NCBI GenBank assembly: GCA_945643635.1
Contig: CALZFC010000095.1
Span: 286,001-350,000, forward strand
Direction: 5' to 3'
DNA from: Allodiplogaster sudhausi
Taxonomy: Eukaryota > Nematoda > Chromadorea > Rhabditida > Diplogasteridae
Length of the DNA stretch: 64,000 bases
In this document: piece by piece, positions 44,085-57,381 of the stretch
Numbering within the stretch: position 1 is the stretch's first letter
Layout: each line of letters starts with the position of its first letter
Notes under the pieces: model-generated
What the model saw: only the letters and a program-made list of their open reading frames with translations
Database searches by the model: none
Told to the model about the DNA's origin: nothing
Translations under genes and position numbers: made by a program

Positions 44085-46959
44085 CTGAAGAAAGGTCTTA
44101 CTATACCTAACTCTCGCTCTTACCTTCTCTCTTTCTTTCCCTCTCTCTCTCTCTCGCTAGCTTTCTCTGCCTCTCTCTCTCATATAAATATACATTCTCT
44201 CTCTCTCTCTCTCTCCCCCGTAAAACAAATCAAAATGCTAAACAGTCAACATTAATTCAGTTCGTCGATTTCCTTTCAAATCAATTTTTTAAGGAATAAT
44301 GGATTTTTTTTAGAATTTCACTCTTTCGTAGAAATTATTCTTGTTAAAGAAAAATTATTAATCAAAATAGAGGAATACCCTATTTTAATAAATAAAAATA
44401 ATGACTAAATAATCACCATACCTTTATTCTCGGTTTGCTAAGATGGCAAAAGTCGCTGAGGGCCCTTCTGCTGCCCAAAGCTATGGGGCGGAGAAAGCCC
44501 CGGGTCGGAGCCAGCTTTTATGCCTGAAAAAAAGGTTAATGTAATAAAAAGCTCCGAAAATCGGGCAATTTATGCTTTTTTTAATGAAAAGTTATTTAAA
44601 CCGCGAATATGTTATAACAGGGCAAAGTGTCAGAACTATAGCGGTAACGAACTACGTGAATTCCGTTTGGAAATCATCTACGAAAATAGATGAGAGGATA
44701 TTTCTTAAAGAAGAAAGAACTAGTAGAATGGAAAGAACATGGCTCTTTTCCTTCTCTTAAAACATACATGAAAACATAAATGATTCGCAAAGGAGAACGA
44801 TGTTATGGAACGGAAGGAAACATGACCCCTTTTCATTTTCTCAAAAAATCCATGAAAGATAGAAGTTATTTTTTTCAAAGTACATTAATAACAACTAGTT
44901 TCAAGAGTGACGACAAATATAGAAAAGAAAGAGTGAACTTTTAGCCTAGGATGCAATCGGAGTTCAACTCCGGTTTGTGTGTTAGTCAGCACAGGTTACC
45001 AAGCTTAAGCCCATTACTCAGGGTGCAAGGGTGGGGATTTCTATTTACTCCGTCTATCGTACAGTCTATGAATAGACATACAAGTACAACTTGTGACGAT
45101 GCACTGTTGGCTTCTGTCAAAGTTCAAACGAGAACTACGGGAAACAATGAACGCCGACATAAACATAAAAGAGAGAATGAGAAAGTCATAGGTTGAAGCG
45201 GAGAACAGGATGATAAGGTCTATAATGTCGTGCATTAGGTGAGAAAGGATGAGATTGAATTGTGAGAAACGTGCTATTCAAGTCAAGAGACTTCCACAGT
45301 CGGAAAACACAATTGGAAAGATATGCATGCCTAGTTCGAAGGGATCGTTGAGCAGGAACTACGAGTTTTTTTTGGGAGCGTTCGCGAGAGGGGGTTGCGA
45401 CGGGAAGTGGAATGACTAATCCCGGAGATCACAGACAGGTGTGTGCGGCAGAGATATCATTTTCACGTTCAGTCTACTTATATTACACGCTACTTTGAGA
45501 AGCGAACAAGAGTAAGGGAGGGCCAAGTAGACTACGACAACTTTGGTGATCTTTTGAACATTCGGAATGATTAGGAATCAAACTTCAGTGCACAAAAAAA
45601 AACGTTTACACGAAACACCGGGCTACGCTTCAATGAAGTCCTCAACCAATCGGCTATCTAGCTAGCGAATTTAAAATCAAAGAGTTTAAGAAGTAACAAT
45701 GGCCATATTTGAGAGGAGGAAAAGAATAAGGGCGTTCAAAAAAAGTAGTTTGGACAACGAATAAGGAAAGTGGTCCTTTCAGATGTAGAAAGATTCCTAG
45801 AAGTGCGCGGGCTAAGCGTAACCGCGGAAACTGTTGCCAAGAAAAGGGAAATGGCGAAGAGAATACGAACAACGATGAAGAAGGCATCTTCAAACGAAGA
45901 AAACACAGAATTAAAACCCTCGCCCGGTTTGTTTATGCCGGCATTGCACCCACTTAAATAAAGTGCCACCATAATAAAGTCACTCGAAGGCGAGGTTCTA
46001 TAAACAACATTGTAAATATTGCACTAAAATAAGTGTTACCGTATAATTATATTTTAGGGTGTCTTACATAACGACATCTTTTAATTGCACCAGAAATAGG
46101 TATTTTAATTTCAGCGCATTTCCACTTCAACTTTTTGCTCATCTTTTGTGCTGGCTGGTTCTGTATTCTCGTTCACGTTTCATTACTCAGGCTTGTTTTA
46201 ATGGAGAGCGGTTGAATGCACGATGCCGTACAAGATCTTGTTTCACGAATTGCATTTTAGAATTACTTTACTAAAAAAAATAAAATTGTCCTTACCTAGC
46301 TGATATCCCTTGATTTGGCTGCGTTTCCATCGTCGAAAGCTACTTCATTGTGTCTTTTGCAGTCTTTCTGAGCCTGTAAAATCATACTATCTCAAAAATG
46401 GAAAATGAATTTGGCCGACTTTTTTGGTTACGTCATATCTCGTTATTTGTTTGCTGGAAGAGCTTTTGTAAATGCTTTTTGGATAGAAAGTGTACCGTGG
46501 AGCTATCACTGCTTCGTTTACTGCCACGATTTTGTTAGATAATCACCGATTATAACTACGGATATTAGTTTTTCGAGTGAAAAAGGAATATTACTTCATT
46601 TTCTTTTAGCTTTCAACGATATCCATCATCCCATTGTGATAGTGCCTGTTATGATTTCCATAAGCGAGATACTCGCTAATTACTACTTTACTGATATATT
46701 TAATTGCAAAAAAAGATGTTACATTTAAATTATCCTACTTTTCCTTCGCCCCTTTCGAGGTAACCGTCATCTCATTGTGATAATGACTAATGTTAATTTC
46801 ATAGGCTTAATAATACTTGCATATTATTCCATTGCGCGATCTATTTAATTGCTGACCAAAAAACTTGTTAAATTTGAATAACCCTAATTTTACTTTTACT
46901 TTTTTTGCTCATACTTAACATTTTCCAGGTTAACCTCATCAACTCCATCCATCTTAAGC
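44085..46959 (+). other. Divergent intergenic region between the galactosyltransferase and eIF3e genes
   Basis: CT tracts lie at 44125-44218. A short plus-strand frame at 45770-45961 (VERFLEVRGLSVT...KKREMAKRI) is faintly SAP-domain-like but isolated, with no clear splice partners. The remainder is AT-rich without recognised genes. The two flanking genes are transcribed away from this interval. Confidence 0.35.
46945..46959 (+). promoter_or_regulatory. Leader between candidate trans-splice acceptor and eIF3e start
   Basis: ACATTTTCCAG ends at 46928, followed by a 31-base leader and ATG at 46960. This agrees with the N-terminus expected from the family (MAEYDLT). Confidence 0.5.
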
Positions 46960-49900
46960 ATGGCCGAGTACGACCTGACCCGCCGCATGGTGCCCTTCCT
47001 CGATACGCATCTCATCATCCCGCTGCTCGAATTCATCGAACCACGCAATGTCCGTTTTTGGATATGGCCAGGAATGTCCAAAACCAGGCCCCTGACCAAT
47101 ATTTGACCAGTGCTATTTTGGTCCCGAACCTGCTTTTGGACATCCCTGCATGTAGCCTGTGTTTTTTCTTCCCTACGACTCAAAGCGACTGTTTGGTCTC
47201 AAAAAGAAAAGAACATTTTGAGCGTCGAAGTTTTATTCATTCCATAAAAATGTCTCACAATTATTCGCAGAATGCCCCTGACTGCTTTCCAGACCTAGTG
47301 AAAGATTTTCTTATATTTTTTTTTAGCATAAATGAAATAGACGATATGATCTTGCATGAACAAAGATTGTTTTCTGAGCTATCTATTTTTATTTATTTTA
47401 TTTATTTACCGGTTCCCGATATATATTTGGAAAGAGAAATAAAGTACTAATTAAATGGTAATAATATTTTTTTCTTCTTTTTAAGCTCTATGATCAAGAA
47501 TCGCTGACCGAGATGCATCGAAAGATCCTGCTGCGCACGAACATGATTGACAGTGTCGTCGAGACGTACAAGGTGAGGATGGAAGAGCCGGGCCGTGGTT
47601 TAGTTTGGCAAGATCAAAATTCAAACGTTTGAATTCCCGCGCTTTTCCCTGATGACCTTATAGCACGGGAACAATTTAAAGGCGTCTTGGACTGTTTTTG
47701 GTTGAGCGAAGAGTACCTTTAGTAGGAGTAATGCTCGGAAAACTATTTTGCTCTCAGAAAGTCTTATAAAGTTGAAAGTTTTTAAGTTGTGGTATAGGGG
47801 TTAATTAAAATAATATTTGGTCATGTTTGTCATTCCCTTAGTGCGGTGCTTGTTCAGATGATTTCTCGGACTTGGGCACTGTCATCTTGGACTTTCCCTT
47901 GTTTTTCTTGCTTTGACATCAAGGAATTGATGATATAGCTCATTGCATGACAATGGTGACGCCCAAGGTTCAACAAACGATACTGTTGTGGTAGGTACCG
48001 TAATAAAGAAAACCGTTGATAAAGATACCGTAGTAACGATACCGTATTCCTCTCTTTCCTTTTCGGAATACTTCATTTGATTCTTCTATTCAAGGGATCA
48101 GCCGTGCCGAAGGATCTGGAGAACAGGCGCGAGGCAATTCTTCGCGAGCGAGATGAGCTTAAGGTTTTATTTTTCTTTCAGTTTTATTGCCTTCTTGAAG
48201 ATGTCGTCAAAATTGCCGTAATATGTTTAGCAAGAATATTTTATCAAAGAATAAAAGCCGACAGCTTGTTTTAAACTACAGTATTAATTCTCAGATTATA
48301 ATTCATTACAGAACTTTTCAGAGGATATCTTCCTTGGAAACGGTAGAGATGCATGTAATTATATAGTTGATACAAACATATAAAAAAGTAGTTTCAGAAT
48401 TTAATTTAAATAAATATATATATATATATATATACTATATTTAATAATGAATTTTAAATGTAATTAATATTTTAATGAGGTTTTTTTAAGGAGTTTTTTT
48501 GCTTTTTAGGCCAAAGTCGACCCGATCGTCGAGATCCTCGAGCGGCCCGACGTCGTCGACCTCCTCAGCTCGACTCGCGAACGCGACGGAAACAACAAGA
48601 TTCTCGACTACCTCATCACCAATCACAAGGTGGATGCGCGGGAAAGATTAATATTTTAATTCCCAACCCCCCCCCCCCCATAGCTGAACAAGGTCCGGCG
48701 CAGGACTCCTGGCCGGGGGGTTACAAACGGTCAATCCGGGGGTTACAAAGTGAAAAATATGGTTTTGCCCATAAAACTGAAAGAGAGTGGAAATGAGTTC
48801 TGCCCATATGCATAGCATGCTCTAAAAAATTGAACATTGAATTCTGTTTTCCCCACGTAAACGCCCCCCCCCCCCCCCCGCCTTTTTATATCTCGAATAA
48901 TTGTGGCTATATTACGGAAACGAGGTGGAAAAAAATACAGAATTTTTCTGCAGAAACGCGGATTTAGCTTGGACTTCATTTTAGAAAAAAATATTTAAAT
49001 AAAACAGAATTATAATAAATGGGAATTAACATGTTTTCAGTTCTCGATTGAGCAGCTGGACAGCCTGTACAAGTACGCCAAGTTCCACTTCGAATGCGGC
49101 AACTACCACGGTTTGTTTGTTTTTTTTTTCTAAGAATAAAGTTGAGTAAAGTAGAGATTTGGGAATTTCCGCAATTCTACCATGGCTTCCTTCCCATTGC
49201 CATTTTAGATAAGAATCACTGTTTCACTCTTCCGAAGAAAAAAAACAAATGTTCCCCCTCCTATGTCATGGATGAAATGTTTGAGAAACTCCCTTTTTCG
49301 GTTTTTTTTTTGTAATAGAGCACCGGGGATGGTCGTGGCTGAAACAGTCCGACCCCGCCGGCCGTCCCCCATCCAAGAATATAAAATGAATAATATCTTT
49401 CTTGCCAGGAGCCTCTCTTCTCCTTCTCTACTTCCGCCAACTCGTGCCCGTTCACGATGCGAACTATCTCAACGCCCTCTACGGAAAGCTCGCTTCCGAA
49501 ATTCTGCTCCAGGTTGGGACCGTAAATTGGGCGGCCGTAAAATATGTTAGTTTGGCCGTAAAATCCATGAAATTGGCTGCAAAATCCGTTAATTTTTTTT
49601 CTGTATAACCCGTCGGACGATATTTAGAAGATATTAGAAGATCCTGTCATAAAAACTTTTTAGAGGGAATTCTTTATTTTAGGTTGCTTAAAAAAATAAG
49701 AAAAAAATGCAATAAATTTCAGGAATGGGAGCATGCCAAGGATGACCTGGCCAAGCTGCGCGCCTACATTGACAGCAATCCATTCGACAACGAGTGGGAG
49801 CTCGTGCAGCAGAGGGCGTGGTAAGGGGGAGAGATTCCAGAGAACAAGGGTCCCAACACGAAAACAAGGGTCCCAACAAGAAAACAAGGGTCCCGAAAGA

Positions 49901-51294
49901 ACAGGGGTTCGAGACAGTCATGGAACGGGTCTCTAGTTAAAACTGTGATCGATGTTCGATGTTTTGCTAAAAGCTGAAGACTATGAATAATTAGTTGTTT
50001 GGAGAATACTGTAATGGAATGACTACATGATAACCATAAATACAATGAGACAATAGGCGTAATTTTTGCTTTCAAAGCATAATCTTATAAAATAATTTTT
50101 TTTTTCTTGAAATACATTTATAGAATTGTATTTTGCTTTATTTTTTGTATAGATAAGACAAATTAATTTTGGAAAAAAAAGTTAAATATAATGAGAAATG
50201 TGATTCCTTGAAGGCTGATGCACTGGGCGCTCTTCGTCTTCTTCAATTACCCAAAGGGACGTGATGAAATCATCGATGTCTTCCTCAACCAACAGGCGTA
50301 TCTCAACACTATTCAGGTATTTATTCTTATTATTATATTAAAATTATTATATTAACATTATATATAGACTTGGATTTGAAACAAACGACTACAAAACTTT
50401 GTAATAACAAAAAAAAAGATATATTTCTGGCCGATTTTCTTTATTTTTCGAAAAAAAAACAAAATTTAAAATGGAATAATAATAATAATGTTCCAGGTGA
50501 CCTGCCCGCATCTGCTGCGCTACCTCGCAGTCGCCGTGGTCACGAGCAAGAATAAGCAAAAAAACAGTCTCAAGGATCTCACGAACGTCATTGACATTGT
50601 GAGCAACATACTGTAGTATTTGAGGAAAAGTTATGGTTACGGTAGTGATTCTTCCCCAATGCGCGTATCCGGGAATTGCCGGATTTATTTTATCATTGTG
50701 AAAACGAAATCTCAGAAACTGACAAAAAAGGTACATTCTTTTGTATAAGCCTTTGTATAAGTTAGCGTCATAATCAGGGTAAAGAAGGGTGGTCCGAACC
50801 GGGCTACCCACGCAATTTTTAAGGCCCAAAAATTTAAATGTCTGACTTACCCACCCTATTTTCTTCGAAAAAATTACAGTTTTCGATTGCCTACCCTTTT
50901 TTGAGGCCTTCGGAGGTGCGACCCACCCACTTTTGTTGGACCCTCAGACCACCCTTTTTTTCCCTGTTCATAATTGGAATATTATTACATTTTCTTTATC
51001 AATATATCTTGAAAAGTCACATTATTGTAACATAACTCTTAGTTAATGAAACTAATTAGGAACGCCACAACTACGAGGACCCCGTGACGGACTTTCTGCG
51101 TTGCCTCTACATTGACTACGACTTTGATGCTGCTCAGCTTAAGCTGCGCCAGTGCGAAGAGGTTGGGGGCCGCGCCTATTCTAGGAATCTAGTCAATTTC
51201 AATGCGACTGACTATTTAAAAAAAAAACTGCCTCGAATATTAAACAAACAAAATGTTACGATTAAAAATTTCATATTCACTCTGTCTTGTCCAA

Positions 51295-51347
<53 letters not shown>

Positions 51348-51439
51348 TCCCCTCTCTCCTCTCTCCTCTCTCCTCTCTCTCTCTCCTCTCTTTCTAATCT
51401 CTCTCTCCTCTCTCTCTCTCTAATCTCTCTCTCGCTCTC

Positions 51440-51489
<50 letters not shown>

Positions 51490-52466
51490 CCAGGTGCTCT
51501 CTAACGACTTCTTCCTGACGGCGTGCCTGGATGACTTCCGTGAGAGTGCGCGTCTTCTCATCTTCGAGATGTTCTGCCGCATACACGAATGCATCTCGCT
51601 GGAAATGCTCGCAGAGAGACTCAACATGAACCAGGTAGAGAGAGAGAGAGAGAGCGGAGAAAGAGAGAGAGATAGAGAGAGAGAGAAGGGAGGGAATGAG
51701 AGAAATGAGGTGAGGGAAGGATAGCGAGCAACAAGGAAAACATTGGCGTATATCTTTACTGACTTGGCAAGAAAATTTGTTTTACCACCTTCGTTCTTTG
51801 AAGGGATGGAAGTAATTAATTGAGCTCTTAGAGGTAATACACGTGGTAATCAATATAACAATAGTAATTAGCATTGTTGACCTTAAGGCTAACTGCCTTA
51901 GCATTGTTGACCCTATGGCCAAGTACTTTAGGCGGAAGCCGAGCGTTGGATCGTCGACCTCATCCGCAACTACCGCATCGACAACGCCAAGATTGACTCG
52001 CGAGTCCAGCAGGTCGTCATGGGCATCAAGGCAGTCAGCATTCACGAGCAGGTCTGGCGGGAAGATTGGATAAACTTGTTTTTTTTTTCTTTTTTTCTTT
52101 AATTGTTTTAATAATAATATTATTAGTAATTAATTAATAACAACAGTATTAAAAATATTTTTCACTTCCAGTAAGTTGTGAGTAATCATTTTATGGTAAT
52201 AATAATGATAATACTATTTCTTTTCTCTCTCTGGTTCTCTGTCTCTCTCTCTCTCTCTCTCTTTTCCTCTCTCACTCTCTCTCTCTCTTTTTCTCTCTCT
52301 CTCTCTCTCGCTTTCTTTTCTCCCCTCTCTCTCTCTCTAATATGTATACGTCTTTGAGGTGGCGGAGAACACGAAGCGTCTTACATCGCGCGTCCAGCAG
52401 ATGGCACTGCAGCTGGAGAAGGCCAAGACTGAGAGGACCAAGGCGGGCGCGGGCAAGGATGTCTGA
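46960..52466 (+). CDS. eif-3.E: Eukaryotic translation initiation factor 3 subunit E
   Basis: This is a core subunit of cytoplasmic eIF3, which docks mRNA-eIF4 complexes onto the 40S ribosome. Thirteen exons in perfect phase (46960-47049, 47486-47572, 48095-48163, 48510-48629, 49041-49110, 49409-49512, 49723-49820, 50214-50316, 50497-50598, 51060-51161, 51494-51634, 51932-52051 and 52359-52466) encode 437 residues, close to the family's usual ~440. The N-terminal domain begins [20 protein letters not shown]. Helical repeats follow ([60 protein letters not shown]). The PCI domain covers [20 protein letters not shown] and [20 protein letters not shown], and its winged helix includes [20 protein letters not shown]. 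The C-terminus is short and basic ([15 protein letters not shown]). Every block aligns with animal eIF3e. Introns 10-12 carry CT/GA microsatellites at the splice sites. Confidence 0.95.
48666..48895 (-). repeat. C-runs in eIF3e intron 4 (G-runs on the minus strand)
   Basis: Two long C-runs (about 48668-48679 and 48866-48880) and GGGGGG runs around 48713-48745 lie in the same intron. They could form G-quadruplexes on either strand. Confidence 0.6.
49843..49906 (+). repeat. Short tandem repeat in eIF3e intron 7
   Basis: AACAAGGGTCCCAACA is repeated about three times with a ~19-base period. Confidence 0.75.
51296..51490 (+). repeat. (CT)n tract serving as polypyrimidine tract of eIF3e intron 10
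   Basis: Nearly 200 bases of CTCTCT run directly into the acceptor CCTCTTCCAG of exon 11. Confidence 0.92.
51635..51700 (+). repeat. (GA)n tract at the donor of eIF3e intron 11
   Basis: The exon 11 donor reads GTAGAGAGAGAGAGAG, so the microsatellite starts inside the 5' splice site. Confidence 0.9.
52220..52345 (+). repeat. (CT)n tract in eIF3e intron 12
   Basis: A CTCTCT tract lies ~15 bases upstream of the acceptor of the final exon. Confidence 0.88.
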
Positions 52467-53508
52467 GGAGGGGGATTTTTGGTGCGAGGCGCACTAAAAG
52501 TATACTGTAACTCTTTGATGCGAGACGCACTAGAAGTATACTGTAACTAATTACCCATTTTCTTGCTTGTTTTTAGATTCTTGTTCCCTTCTTTTCACTT
52601 GGTGACTGAAAGTTTCTTCATTTTTTATCGGAAGACATTTTTTTAAGCATTTTTTTTCCAAACATCTTATAGTAATCATGCTCGTGACAAATAATTTCTT
52701 GGGATTCAGTTTTGTTGGGAGCTCTTCTTTCATATGATTGCTTCCCTATAAGCCTCTCTCATTTAAACCCCTCTAATTTAATTTTGTTATCATCCAAATA
52801 TCCTGTTGTTGCCCCTTCCGAAAGAAAAGCTATAAACTGTTGTTTTGTTGTCGGAAATGTATTCGTAAATACACTGAACAGCTAGGTTTAGGGAGATGAC
52901 TCAGAAAAAAAATGCTACTGACCCGGGTATAAGAATTTTGGAAAATCTAGTGGAATCTGGGCTGGTGACATATGTATGTGGCCATGACGTTCTCTAACAC
53001 TCGAGACAGAGAGAGAGAGAGAGAGAGAGAGGAGAACGAGAGGGAGAGGAAGCGAACGAGAGCGAGAGAGAGAGGAGAGGGAAAGTGAGAAAAAGAGATT
53101 TTTTCGCCTTGAGGTTGTGGCACTCACACAGGAGTTGGTACACCAATGTGACTAAGGGAACCCTGCATTGAACCTTCTCCTCAGGGAACCTCTTACCCTA
53201 TGGAAGAGGCTTCTTGGCAATGAGGAGAAGGCACAACAAGGAAGTAGAACCCGAGGAGAGGATAACCGAGAGTCCACTTCCTCAGGCGGCTGCTTGACGT
53301 GGCACTGACATCTCCTTGTTTCCTCCTTGTTGATTGATATCTTAAAGTGCGAAAAGGAGACGATAATTCTATTTGCTCAAAAATGAAAGGCTCGTTCTTG
53401 CGCCGGTCTCGCCATATCTGTGCACTAATCCTCACCTTTGGGGTAAAGTGATGATAGCGGGATTGTAGAGAGAAGAAAAGTGGCGCTGCTGGACAAGCCA
53501 ATGAAACG

Positions 53509-53560
<52 letters not shown>

Positions 53561-54196
53561 CAAGAACGAGAGAGCGAGAGAGAGAGAGAGAATGAACGAG
53601 AGAGAGAGAGAGAGAATGAACGATAGAAAGAGAGAGAGAGAGAGAGAATGAACGATAGAAAGAGAGAGAGAGAGAGAGAATGAACGAGAGAGAGAGAGAG
53701 AGAATGAACGAGAGAGAGTGAGAATGAACGAGAGAGAGAATGAACGAGAGAGAGAGAGAGAATGAACAAGAAAGAGAGAGAGAAAGAGAAAGAGAGAGAG
53801 AGAGAAGGAGAGATATTATTTCTTCCTAACACCCTCGTTCATATACAGATTCTGTCACGCGGTCTCATTGCACAAATCAAACATACACACACGGGGGGCA
53901 CAAACATACAGTCGAATTGAGGAGGGATAGGCTACACCGAGTTGGTAATCGCCACTTAGACACCCACCCAACCTAGACTCCGGCCCGGCCCTCCCTTCAG
54001 GGGGCTGAAGAAACGGGTCACACCTGTTGCGAGTCCGCATCGTCACGAATGCTCTCCTGTCTGTCAGAGAAGCATTGAGACGACCGTTCACGACCGTTCA
54101 GTAGAGGCCAACTGACATGTTGCCAGGTCAGGACCATTTAGTACTTTTATTATCTCTCTAACAACAATCTCTCTCCTGCTCTAACAATCAGTCTGC

Positions 54197-54236
<40 letters not shown>

Positions 54237-54355
54237 ACATTTCTCTCTTTCTCTCTTTATCTCTTGCTTTGCATATCCAAAACATTTATAATACTTTTAG
54301 TATGTGAGTCATCTATTCTAAAATATAATTGAAAATCATAATTCCTGTCATTCTC

Positions 54356-54400
<45 letters not shown>

Positions 54401-54499
54401 TCACTCGTTATTTCTCTCCCTATCTCTCTTCTCTCGCCTTTCTCTCTCCCTCTCTTTCTCTCTCTCTTTCTAACTTTCTTTTTCTCTCTCTTCTCACTA

Positions 54500-54534
<35 letters not shown>

Positions 54535-54581
54535 ATCTTCCCTCGCTCTCCTTCTCAACCTCTCTCTCTCTCTCTCGTTCC

Positions 54582-54627
<46 letters not shown>

Positions 54628-54628
54628 G
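52467..54628 (+). other. Intergenic, microsatellite-rich, with GC-richer unassigned islands
   Basis: GA tracts lie at 53007-53095 and 53508-53815; the latter holds several GAATGAACGAGAGAGAG subrepeats. CT tracts lie at 54199-54250 and 54358-54626. Non-repeat islands at 53100-53500 and 53830-54130 show no gene I can model; the second has a 78-codon minus-strand frame of unclear meaning. Confidence 0.4.
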
Positions 54629-55479
54629 TCTCCTCCTTTCCTCCCTGCCCTCTGCTGCCTGCCGCTCTCCTCGTCTGCTCACTCTTCCTCCTCTCCTCCT
54701 GGCCTCCCCTCGCGCTCTCCGACTGCGTCATGGACGAGCAGGCGACGTGGTGCGGCTGTGGCTACATGCAGCAGGCACTAGGACGTACGGTTTTGGCGGG
54801 AAACCCAAAAATTAAAAAAAAAATCGGCGGGAATTTATTATAAATTCTAAAAGTAGTAATGAATTCCTATCAATAGAGATGAATAAAAAAAATACCTGCC
54901 GTGCTATTAATCTTGACAAAAGTGGTGCCAGTTTCACAAAAAGTTGATGAACATTTCAGAAAAGTTGCTTTATGTTTCGGAGTAAAAGATGACACAACTT
55001 TTCTTTCTTTTTTTAACAAGTGGGATTTATGAACAATTACTTTCATGTGTTGTCGTATGAGTTTGCTATAGTTGAACTTTTTTGAGAACCATTAATACAG
55101 CGCTTCATCACTAGTCTCGGCAACTGGTCCATCACGTCAACCAACCGGGCATGTGCAAGACACTTTTCTTGGGAATTCGCGAATCTAATGGAGAGAGAGA
55201 GAGAGAGACAGAGAGACAGAGATAGAGAGAGAGTGGCAGAGAAAGGGAGAGAAAGAGAGAGATAGAGAGAGAGAGAAGAGAGATACAGAGAGAGAGAGAG
55301 GGACAGAGAGAGACAGGAACCGAGAGAACGAGCGAGCGAGAGAGAGAGAGAGAGAGAGAGACAGAGATAGAGAGAGAGTGGCAGAGAAAGGGAGAGAAAG
55401 AGAGAGATAGAGAGAGAGAGAAGAGAGATACAGAGAGAGAGAGAGGGACAGAGAGAGACAGGAACCGAGAGAACGAGCG

Positions 55480-55520
<41 letters not shown>

Positions 55521-57381
55521 CCACTGTGGCAAACATTCTGGACCAAAACACTAGTGGGACTGCAGTGCAATGCTATTGCCCGCTTCTCACTCACTAGTCG
55601 CCGGTATTGCACCGGCGCTGGATCGGCTTTCGCCAATCGTGTTCTCGTTTTCGAAGTACATAAGTCATTAAGGAACAAGAAATTTATTGCTTTAACAAAA
55701 ATTAAATCTCTGGCTCCGACCACTTCATTAGTCTAAATGGAAGTTTTTTAAGCTAAAAACATAAATATGTTAATGCATATGAAATGTATTCCAACAAATG
55801 ATAAATTCGAACATTCCAAAGATCATGCAAAGCTACGCTCTTGAGCACAAATTCTGTCCCTTCAACAGAAAAATGCTTAGGAATCTTTCTGCTGAACAAC
55901 ACAGCACTCAAGTACAGAAATAGCAAGCAAAATTTACAAAAAATAACACTGACAAACAAAGAATTATATTTAAAAGCAGCTAGCTGTCGAGGCTAAACAA
56001 AAAAAAGTTGCCTTGAAAAAATTTACTAGGCCGTCCTTGTTTCAAATTCCACTTGTTCTTGGTTGAGAGTTGAGTCACATTTAAAATTGCGCCATCTTTC
56101 TGTCTCTGCCATGCAATAGTGTGTAAAAGTGAGAGACGAAAACAGTGTAAAAGAAAGTAAGCAACCTTCTACACACTTTTGCCCTCTCACTTTTGCACAC
56201 TATCTCGTTTCGCATGTCCAAACTTTAACGAACTTTGAATGTTGATACAGTTTGCATCATGAACAAAGTCTGAAGGAAACTTTAGTCATCTTTCTCATTT
56301 TCCATACTTTTCTTCCAAGATTAATAGCACGGCTGTTGTAGCATGATTCAGAAATATGAGAATGATACTATGTATTTAAAATGGAGCAAAAAAAAGGGGA
56401 AGGAAAAAGTACTATATCACTTTCTTCAACATGATTTATTAACTTGTATATAAATTTAATTAATTAATTAATTAATATAAATTAATTACATTCATTTTCA
56501 GCTTGCGTCGGCGGCGAGTGCCCCGAGGGATACATGTGCATTTGCGACTATTGCTGTCAGAGCTTGCATTTTTGTTTTTTTTAAAATTATTTTTAAATGC
56601 TCCATTTTTGCGACACACTTTTTAGTGGTATATTCTTTTAAAATTTTTTTTATAATAATAAAAGAATAATACAACGATTAAATTATGAAAAAAATTAAAT
56701 TAATTTTCTCAAGTTTTGCTGTTTATAAATACATTTTTAATATAGTAATTTTTTAGGATATAAAAATAATAAAAACAATTTTGGAAATAAATAGGCGAGG
56801 GCTGCATGGACGACTGCTACGATTGCGCGCTCTACGCACAATTCTGCAACAATACGAACTATTGCGACCTGCGGCAAAAGTGCAAGGCGAGGGCACATTA
56901 TTATTATTTTTTATTAAAGGAGATCATAAGGGGAAAAACTCGAAAAACGAGTTCGCTGCCCGCTTGCTAAAATGTACGATATGGGCAACCCATAGAGAGA
57001 GAAACAATTCTGTTTACATATCATTTAAGTAGCTACTCTATACATAAAAACACTGTACATATCATAATATCAAAGAATTTATAAAATATGTCATATTGTG
57101 AAAAACAAACAAAGTTTAAGACCCCAATAATAAGTCGTATTTTTATTTGCTTGACCGGCGGTTTACAGTGCGCTCTGTATGATAAGTCATCAAGAGCAGC
57201 TATCCACCTCTGATAATTTGTCTGTCGCCTCGGTATTATTAATAAAGGAAGCTAAAAGTCCAGAAAAACTGTAAATCGATAAATCAATAAATCGATCAAA
57301 AAAATTCTGACTCAATTTTCTTTACAGCGAACATGCGGTATCTGCCAGGATGCGCCGCCGCCAACAGCAGCAACTGGATAA
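54629..57381 (+). CDS. Secreted cysteine-rich protein with C-terminal ShK-type domain
   Basis: Visible exons are 54629-54784, 56502-56555, 56795-56886 and 57328-57381, in consistent phase. The first gives a hydrophobic secretion signal (LLPAALLVCSLFLLSSW) and then DCVMDEQATWCGCGYM. Exon 2 adds CVGGECPEGYMCICDYC. Exons 3-4 give a cysteine pattern CYDCALYAQFC...CKRTCGIC that matches a ShKT module, a fold found in many nematode secreted proteins, followed by a short Pro/Ala/Thr tail. The domain's exact binding role is unknown, and nothing here indicates venom use. The initiator Met is not visible in the first exon, which follows a long (CT)n tract, so a 5' exon is missing from the model. The donor after exon 3 reads AAG|GCGAGG, an apparent GC-AG intron. 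Confidence 0.6.
55190..55517 (+). repeat. (GA)n tract with a ~145-base tandem duplication, inside the ShK gene intron
   Basis: A block running from GACAGAGATAGAGAGAGAGT through CAGGAACCGAGAGAACGAGC occurs twice, about 145 bases apart. Otherwise it is GAGAGA. Confidence 0.85.

Noticed and set aside
45770..45961. 63-residue frame with a faint SAP-like motif
   Set aside because: The resemblance covers only ~20 residues, and no neighbouring exon or homologous context supports a gene. It is mentioned only as part of the intergenic description.
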